Below, piece after piece: positions 1 through 4,085 of a stretch of DNA of 6,850 nt. The position numbers and the translations under genes were made by a program. This stretch comes from an uncultured Lachnospiraceae bacterium (GTDB lineage Bacteria > Bacillota > Clostridia > Lachnospirales > Lachnospiraceae). How positions within the stretch are numbered: the first letter of the stretch is position 1; every line of letters begins with the position of its first letter. Location of the stretch: NCBI GenBank assembly GCA_902796695.1, contig CADBQE010000018.1, positions 1-6,850 of the forward strand. Direction: 5' to 3'. Below the pieces are notes generated by a model. That model saw nothing but the letters and a program-made list of their open reading frames with translations. It had not been told where the DNA came from and searched no databases.

Positions 1-135
1 GCATCTAAGCGTGAAGCCCCCCTCAAGATGAGATATCTTTTAAGACCCCTTGAAGACGACAAGGTTGATAGGGCAGAGGTGGAAGTGCAGCAATGCACGG
101 AGCTGACTGTTACTAATAGGTCGTACACTTGATCT
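1..135 (+). rRNA. rrl: 23S ribosomal RNA, 3' end (partial)
   Basis: This is the last ~135 nt of a large-subunit rRNA gene whose body lies left of the window. It opens with the conserved GCATCTAAGC block and continues through GAAGCCCCCTCAAGATGAG, GAAGACGAC, GTTGATAGG, a GTGCAGCAATGCAC hairpin and GAGCTGACTGTTACTAATAGG, the near-universal end of domain VI. The terminal strand of helix 1 should be about ACTTGATCT (127-135); its partner is the unseen 5' end, so the mature 3' end could be off by a few bases. The segment between GATGAG and GAAGACGAC (about 33-52) is short compared with E. coli and Bacillus, so the variable helix 98 region is reduced. Identification rests on recalled rRNA consensus and is very secure. 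Confidence 0.96.
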
Positions 136-234
136 GACATCAGAGAGATGAATGGAATGCTTCGTTCAGCTCGACTGAGTTACTCTAATAAAAGATGACA
201 CTGCTTCTTCATATGCGGCTTTCAAGGCGCAAGC
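136..234 (+). other. rRNA operon 3' trailer without 5S or tRNA
   Basis: This ~100-nt AT-richer stretch lies between the end of the 23S and the terminator. I found no 5S rRNA (no CCGAAC-type loop and no room for ~117 nt before the terminator stem) and no tRNA (no T-loop plus acceptor stem). Near its end, 214-231 can fold into a small hairpin: TGCG (214-217) pairs with CGCA (228-231), then a G/G mismatch, then CT/AG, closing on a TTCA loop. This may be a processing or antitermination element. It otherwise appears to be precursor RNA removed by processing. The hairpin is seen; its function is inference. Confidence 0.5.
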
Positions 235-262
235 AAGACGGTTTCGATACCGTCTTTTTTTT
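235..262 (+). terminator. Intrinsic terminator of the rRNA operon
   Basis: AAGACGGT (235-242) pairs perfectly with ACCGTCTT (249-256) around a 6-nt loop (TTCGAT), and the 3' arm runs into eight consecutive T residues (255-262). This is the classic Rho-independent layout. It sits ~100 nt after the 23S end and before the next promoter, so it should end rRNA transcription and insulate mtnN from rrn readthrough. Confidence 0.93.
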
Positions 263-294
263 GCGGCAAAACGAGGATTTTCCGTCGATTCCGA

Positions 295-323
295 TTGATT
301 TTCCCGCGCCGCTTCTCTATAAT
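295..323 (+). promoter_or_regulatory. Sigma-A type promoter for mtnN-yitT
   Basis: A perfect -10 box TATAAT (318-323) lies 17 bp after a -35-like TTGATT (295-300, matching TTGACA at four positions). Transcription would start near 330, giving a leader of ~30 nt before the mtnN start at 362. The promoter lies directly after the rRNA terminator, so mtnN has independent transcription. No operator, SAM riboswitch or other leader structure fits in so short a leader. Confidence 0.8.
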
Positions 324-350
324 ATTTCCGTATGTACCCTGTAACGGAAG

Positions 351-355
351 GGAGG
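351..355 (+). promoter_or_regulatory. Ribosome-binding site deciding the mtnN start
   Basis: GGAGG (351-355) sits 6 nt before ATG at 362. An in-frame ATG also occurs at 332, but it would have almost no leader given the predicted transcription start near 330. Its ten extra codons also extend past the family's usual N-terminus and include this RBS. The start at 362 is therefore preferred. Confidence 0.85.
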
Positions 356-361
356 CTCATC

Positions 362-1075
362 ATGGGACTTACAGCAGGACCGATCGGCGTTATCGTAGCA
401 ATGGAAGTGGAACTGAGTTCTATCCGGAATGCCATGACGAATGCGGAACATACCCGCATTTCCGGAATGGACTATTATCGGGGAATGATCGACGGCAAAG
501 CCGTTGTGACGGCCCGCTGCGGGATCGGAAAGATCTGCGCGGCGATCTGTGCGCAGACCATGATCCGTGAATTTGCGCCACGCTGTATTCTGGGAGCCGG
601 TATCGCAGGTTCGCTGCAGGGACTTCCCATCGGCGGGATCGCGATCGCCGATCAGATGGCGCAGCACGACTTTGATCTGGTGGATTTCGGCTATGAACCG
701 GGATATATCCCTGCGCTGAAAAGTGTTTACTGTCAGGCGGATCCGAAAATGACGGAAACCCTGAATACCCTGGCGGAAGAAATGAATATCCCGCATTCGG
801 GCGGCACGATCATCAGCGGCGACTGCTTTATCAGCAAAGAAGCCAAAAAGAAGCAGCTGATAAAGGATTTCCCTTCCGCGGCCGCCTGCGAAATGGAAGG
901 AGCCGCCATTGCCCAGGTCTGCTGCATGAATGATCTGCCGTTTGCCGTGATCCGGGCGATCTCCGACAACGGCGACGAAGCCTCGCACGAAGATTATCCG
1001 GCGCACGAGGCCATGGCATCCGAAACATCGGCACGCATGGTCCTGGCATTTATTGAACGATACGAAGGAGAGTAA
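362..1075 (+). CDS. mtnN: 5'-methylthioadenosine/S-adenosylhomocysteine nucleosidase
   Basis: The 237-residue product matches MTA/SAH nucleosidase (Pfs/MtnN, usually ~230 aa), a cytosolic homodimeric enzyme. It hydrolyses methylthioadenosine and S-adenosylhomocysteine to adenine plus methylthioribose or S-ribosylhomocysteine, removing inhibitors of SAM-dependent reactions and feeding methyl-cycle and LuxS chemistry. Visible family motifs are the N-terminal strand IGVIVAMEVEL with Glu17 (equivalent to E. coli Glu12), the GIGK phosphorylase-family loop at about 54-57, ISGDCFI near 151-157, CEMEGAAIA with Glu179 (E. coli Glu174), and RAISD ending in the catalytic acid Asp202 (E. coli Asp197). 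All three key acidic residues are present, so the enzyme should be active. The start at 362 is set by GGAGG six bases upstream. The stop TAA (1073-1075) is one base from the yitT start, so the two are probably co-translated. No frameshift or truncation is seen. Confidence 0.96.
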   Translation: MGLTAGPIGVIVAMEVELSSIRNAMTNAEHTRISGMDYYRGMIDGKAVVTARCGIGKICAAICAQTMIREFAPRCILGAGIAGSLQGLPIGGIAIADQMAQHDFDLVDFGYEPGYIPALKSVYCQADPKMTETLNTLAEEMNIPHSGGTIISGDCFISKEAKKKQLIKDFPSAAACEMEGAAIAQVCCMNDLPFAVIRAISDNGDEASHEDYPAHEAMASETSARMVLAFIERYEGE

Positions 1076-1076
1076 T

Positions 1077-1958
1077 ATGGCTGTTCTTACGAAAAACAAG
1101 TTTATGAAAGAGGCTGTCTGGGTCCTGACGATCCTGGTCGGTGCCGCTTTATACTCGGTCGGATTCGATCTGTTCTGGAAGCCCGCTGCGTTAAACGGCG
1201 GCGGCGTCTCCGGTCTGTCGCTGATCATTTTCAAAGTGACGGGCTTTGCCTCGGTCGGTATCATCAACTTCCTGATCAACGTACCTCTGTTTGTGGCCGG
1301 CCGTGCCAAGCTGGGCAACCGTTTCTTTATCGGCTCCTGTCTGGGCATGCTGTTTTCCAGTATCACCCTGGACCTGTTCGACAGGCTTCCGGCACCGAAG
1401 CTGGACAATATCTTCCTTCCGATCATTTACGGCGGCATCATCTGCGGCCTTGGGGTCGGCCTGATCGTAAGGGCCGGAGCGACCGCGGGCGGCTCCGATA
1501 TTCTGATCCGTCTGATCAAAATGCGCCGGCAGAACGCGTCGGTCGGGACCATCAGCCTCTGCATCGATACCTGCATCATTCTGCTGAATGCCCTGATCTT
1601 TCGGGATATCCAGACGGCGCTGTACAGCGGCATTTCCGTGTATATCTACTCCAAGGTCTTCGATGCGGTGATCTATCGCTTCGACTACAGCCGGGTCGCG
1701 CTGATCATCTCCAAAAATCACAAGGAGATCGCAGACGTCATTGCGGACAAAATGCACCGCGGCGTGACGTTCCTCGAAGGGGAAGGCTATTATACTCACG
1801 AGCACACGAAGGTCGTTATGACAGCCATGCCGAATAAACAGCTGCCCGAACTGAAGCAGCTGGTAACGGGCGTGGATCCCAATGCTTTCATCATTATCCA
1901 GGATTCTCACAATATTCTGGGCGAAGGCTTCCAGAAATACAGCAAGACCAATCTCTGA
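1077..1958 (+). CDS. yitT: YitT-family membrane protein with DUF2179 domain
   Basis: The 293-residue product has the layout of the YitT/UPF0750 family: a hydrophobic N-terminal two-thirds, then a soluble C-terminal DUF2179 domain (about 206-283, starting SRVALIISKNHKEIADVI and ending near IIQDSHNILGEGF). Likely membrane segments lie near residues 13-31, 41-56, 59-75, 83-100, 112-131, 157-174 and 180-200. Two glycine-rich stretches, GGGVSGLSLI (41-50) and GATAGGSDIL (134-143), occupy equivalent places in two halves that look like an internal duplication. The biochemical function of the family is not established; a transporter or sensor role is a guess. The start at 1077 is chosen because GAAGGAG (1064-1070) lies 6 nt upstream; an in-frame ATG at 1053 lies inside mtnN and lacks a comparable site. 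The RBS sits within the end of mtnN, implying translational coupling. The symbol denotes family membership, not proven orthology. Confidence 0.9.
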   Translation: MAVLTKNKFMKEAVWVLTILVGAALYSVGFDLFWKPAALNGGGVSGLSLIIFKVTGFASVGIINFLINVPLFVAGRAKLGNRFFIGSCLGMLFSSITLDLFDRLPAPKLDNIFLPIIYGGIICGLGVGLIVRAGATAGGSDILIRLIKMRRQNASVGTISLCIDTCIILLNALIFRDIQTALYSGISVYIYSKVFDAVIYRFDYSRVALIISKNHKEIADVIADKMHRGVTFLEGEGYYTHEHTKVVMTAMPNKQLPELKQLVTGVDPNAFIIIQDSHNILGEGFQKYSKTNL

Positions 1959-1980
1959 TCAGCGCCGGACGCCGGCCTGA
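1959..1980 (+). other. GC-rich hairpin between yitT and uvrB
   Basis: TCAG-c-GCCGG (1959-1968) can pair with CCGGCCTGA (1972-1980) around an ACG triloop, giving nine base pairs with one bulged C at 1963. It begins directly after the yitT stop codon and ends five bases before the uvrB ribosome-binding site. No T-run follows (the next bases are AGAAGAAGG), so it is not an intrinsic terminator. It may stabilise the 3' end of the yitT message or tune entry to uvrB. The pairing is seen; the role is inferred. Confidence 0.5.
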
Positions 1981-1998
1981 AGAAGAAGGAGGCCCGAT

Positions 1999-3990
1999 AT
2001 GGATCAATTTAAACTCCACTCCGAATATGCGCCGACCGGCGACCAGCCGGAAGCTATTGAAGCCCTCACGGAGGGCTTTCTTCACGGGAATAAATTTCAG
2101 ACGCTGCTGGGCGTCACCGGTTCCGGCAAAACCTTTACCATGGCCAATGTGATCGCGCGTCTGAACCGTCCGACGCTGGTCCTGGCGCACAACAAGACGC
2201 TGGCGGCTCAGCTTTACAGCGAATTCAAGGAGTTTTTCCCGGAAAACGCCGTAGAATACTTTGTCAGTTATTATGATTATTACCAGCCCGAGGCTTACGT
2301 TCCTTCCTCGGACACTTATATTGCCAAGGATTCCGCGATCAACGACGAGATCGACCGCCTGCGGCATTCCGCGACCGCTTCCCTGTCGGAGCGGCGGGAT
2401 GTGATCATTGTATCTTCCGTATCCTGCATTTACGGACTGGGCAGTCCCATCGATTATCAGAATATGACGCTGTCGGTCCGGCCCGGACAGACCTGGGACA
2501 GGAGCGAGATCATCCGCCGTCTGGTGGATATGCAGTACGACCGGAACGAGATGGATTTCAAGCGCGGAACGTTCCGGGTGCGGGGCGATACGATCGAGGT
2601 GATCCCCGCTTCCAGCGAAGCTTCCGGCATCCGGATCGAACTGTTCGGCGATGAGATCGACCGCATTCTGGAGATCGACACCCTGACCGGAAAGATCCGT
2701 TCTTCCCTGGACCACGCCGTCGTTTTTCCGGCCTCCCACTATGTGGTCGGCCGCGATGCGATGCTGCGTGCCACGGAGGCCATTGAAGAAGAACTGAAGG
2801 AGCAGGTCGAATACTTCCGGAAAAATGACCGGCTGATCGAAGCGCAGCGGATCGCGGAGCGCACGCATTTCGACGTGGAAATGATGAAGGAGACCGGCTT
2901 CTGCTCCGGGATTGAAAACTATTCGCGCCATCTGGCGGGACTGCCGGCCGGTGCGACGCCGCATACCCTGTTTGATTATTTTCCCAAAGACTTCATCCTG
3001 ATGATCGATGAATCGCATATGACCGTGCCGCAGGTGCGTGCCATGTACGCCGGGGACCGCAACCGCAAAACAACGCTGGTGGAGTACGGCTTCCGCCTGC
3101 CTTCCGCGCTGGACAACCGTCCGCTCAATTTCCAGGAATTCGAGGAACGCCTGAACCAGGTCCTGTTCGTATCCGCCACACCGTCCGTTTACGAACGGGA
3201 GCATGAAGTCCTGCGGGCGGAACAGGTCATCCGGCCGACCGGCCTGCTGGACCCCGAGGTGGAAGTTCTGCCGGTCGCGGGACAGGTGGACGACCTTTTG
3301 GGCCGCTGCCGGAAAGCCGTGGAAGAGGGCGGCAAAGTCCTCGTTACGACGCTGACCAAGCATATGGCGGAAGATCTGACGGACTATCTCCGCGAAAACG
3401 GCGTGCGGGTCCGCTATCTGCACTCCGATATCGACACCCTGGAACGGGTGGAGATCATCCGCGACATGCGTCTGGATGTATTTGACGTCCTCGTGGGCAT
3501 CAATCTGCTGCGCGAAGGCATCGATATTCCTGAGATTAACCTTGTAGCGATCCTGGATGCGGACAAGGAAGGCTTCCTGCGTTCGGAGACCGCCCTGATC
3601 CAGACCATCGGACGCGCCGCCCGCAACGTGGACGGCCATGTGGTCCTATACGCGGATACCATGACGGATTCCATGGCAGCAGCCATCGGAGAGACCGAAC
3701 GCCGCCGCGCGATCCAGAAGGCGTACAACGAGAAGCACGGGATCACCCCCGCTTCTGTCAAAAAAGCCGTGCGGGATCTGATCGCCATCTCGCATAAAGT
3801 GGAGACCCGCTCGGCCGCGGCCCTGGACAAGGATCCGGAATCCATGAGTGTACAGGAACTGAAAAAGCTGATCGCGGAAGTCACCAGACGCATGAACCAG
3901 GCCGCCGTGGAACTGAATTTCGAAGAAGCTGCCGTCCAGCGGGATTACATGCTGGAACTGAAAAAGCATCTGCAGGAGCAGGAACGGTAA
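1999..3990 (+). CDS. uvrB: Excinuclease ABC subunit B (UvrB)
   Basis: UvrB is the central helicase-fold protein of nucleotide excision repair. UvrA loads it at a lesion; it inserts a beta-hairpin between the strands to verify damage, then recruits UvrC for incision. The 663-residue product is full length (family ~660-675). Visible features are Walker A GVTGSGKT (38-45, Lys44), the Tyr-rich beta-hairpin region YYDYYQPEAY (91-100) onward, the UvrA-interacting domain 2 region around 150-250, the DEAD-like Walker B box MIDESH (335-340), the VSATPS motif (391-396), helicase motif V around GINLLREGIDIPE (500-512), motif VI QTIGRAARN (535-543), and a C-terminal UVR motif (about 616-652, with ELNFEEAAVQRD) that contacts UvrC. 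The start is fixed by AAGGAGG (1986-1992), six bases before ATG. It lies 40 bp after yitT with no convincing promoter between them, so readthrough from mtnN-yitT is plausible. No key residue is missing. Confidence 0.98.
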   Translation: MDQFKLHSEYAPTGDQPEAIEALTEGFLHGNKFQTLLGVTGSGKTFTMANVIARLNRPTLVLAHNKTLAAQLYSEFKEFFPENAVEYFVSYYDYYQPEAYVPSSDTYIAKDSAINDEIDRLRHSATASLSERRDVIIVSSVSCIYGLGSPIDYQNMTLSVRPGQTWDRSEIIRRLVDMQYDRNEMDFKRGTFRVRGDTIEVIPASSEASGIRIELFGDEIDRILEIDTLTGKIRSSLDHAVVFPASHYVVGRDAMLRATEAIEEELKEQVEYFRKNDRLIEAQRIAERTHFDVEMMKETGFCSGIENYSRHLAGLPAGATPHTLFDYFPKDFILMIDESHMTVPQVRAMYAGDRNRKTTLVEYGFRLPSALDNRPLNFQEFEERLNQVLFVSATPSVYEREHEVLRAEQVIRPTGLLDPEVEVLPVAGQVDDLLGRCRKAVEEGGKVLVTTLTKHMAEDLTDYLRENGVRVRYLHSDIDTLERVEIIRDMRLDVFDVLVGINLLREGIDIPEINLVAILDADKEGFLRSETALIQTIGRAARNVDGHVVLYADTMTDSMAAAIGETERRRAIQKAYNEKHGITPASVKKAVRDLIAISHKVETRSAAALDKDPESMSVQELKKLIAEVTRRMNQAAVELNFEEAAVQRDYMLELKKHLQEQER

Positions 3991-4001
3991 AGAGGGGAGA
4001 A

Positions 4002-4080
4002 GTGCTCGCGTATCGGAAAAGCCTGTGGTATAATATTTGATGCTTTTTCCCGGGGGGAGTCAGGAAAGAGCACGGGAGAT
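4002..4080 (+). promoter_or_regulatory. Overlapping inverted repeats in the uvrB-uvrA gap
   Basis: Three pairings can be drawn here. GTGCTC (4002-4007) matches GAGCAC (4068-4073). GGAAAAGC (4015-4022) matches GCTTTTTCC (4042-4050) with one bulged T and a 19-nt loop containing the uvrA -10 box. TTTCCCG (4046-4052) matches CGGGAGA (4073-4079) with one G-T wobble, and would cover the uvrA ribosome-binding site GGGAG (4074-4078). The second and third are mutually exclusive. The second needs sequence upstream of the predicted uvrA transcription start (~4041), so it can form only in readthrough RNA from uvrB. As DNA, the flanking repeats could instead be an operator. The pairings are short, and chance is a real alternative. 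Confidence 0.35.
4026..4034 (+). promoter_or_regulatory. Extended -10 promoter for uvrA
   Basis: TGGTATAAT (4026-4034) is a perfect extended -10 element (TGN followed by TATAAT). The hexamer 17 bp upstream (TCGCGT, 4006-4011) is a poor -35, which extended -10 promoters tolerate. Transcription would begin around 4041, giving a leader of ~45 nt. uvrA can therefore probably be transcribed separately from uvrB. No LexA box of the Gram-positive type (CGAAC, 4 nt, GTTCG) is visible nearby. Confidence 0.72.
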
Positions 4081-4085
4081 CAACC

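Noticed and set aside
231..262. GGTTTCGATACC resembling a tRNA T-arm
   Set aside because: No acceptor, D or anticodon stem surrounds it, and it is followed by eight T residues, so it is the terminator hairpin.
332..361. Upstream in-frame ATG for mtnN
   Set aside because: It sits about two bases from the predicted transcription start, and the GGAGG site lies inside the extension, which favours 362.
1053..1076. Upstream in-frame ATG for yitT within mtnN
   Set aside because: It would overlap mtnN by 23 bases without a good ribosome-binding site, whereas the ATG at 1077 has GAAGGAG at ideal spacing.
317..1426. Open frame on the - strand, 369 codons, opposite mtnN and the start of yitT
   Set aside because: It spans the mtnN promoter and two well-identified + strand genes, and its translation matches nothing I recognise.
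1894..3639. Long open frame on the - strand, 581 codons, opposite uvrB
   Set aside because: It lies antisense to a complete, well-matched uvrB. Its translation is low-complexity, rich in His, Arg, Asp and Gln, and shows no recognisable motif, as expected for a shadow of GC-rich codons.
4015..4050. GGAAAAGC/GCTTTTTCC as a terminator after uvrB
   Set aside because: The T-run is part of the stem rather than following it, and the next bases are C and G rich, so it does not fit an intrinsic terminator.
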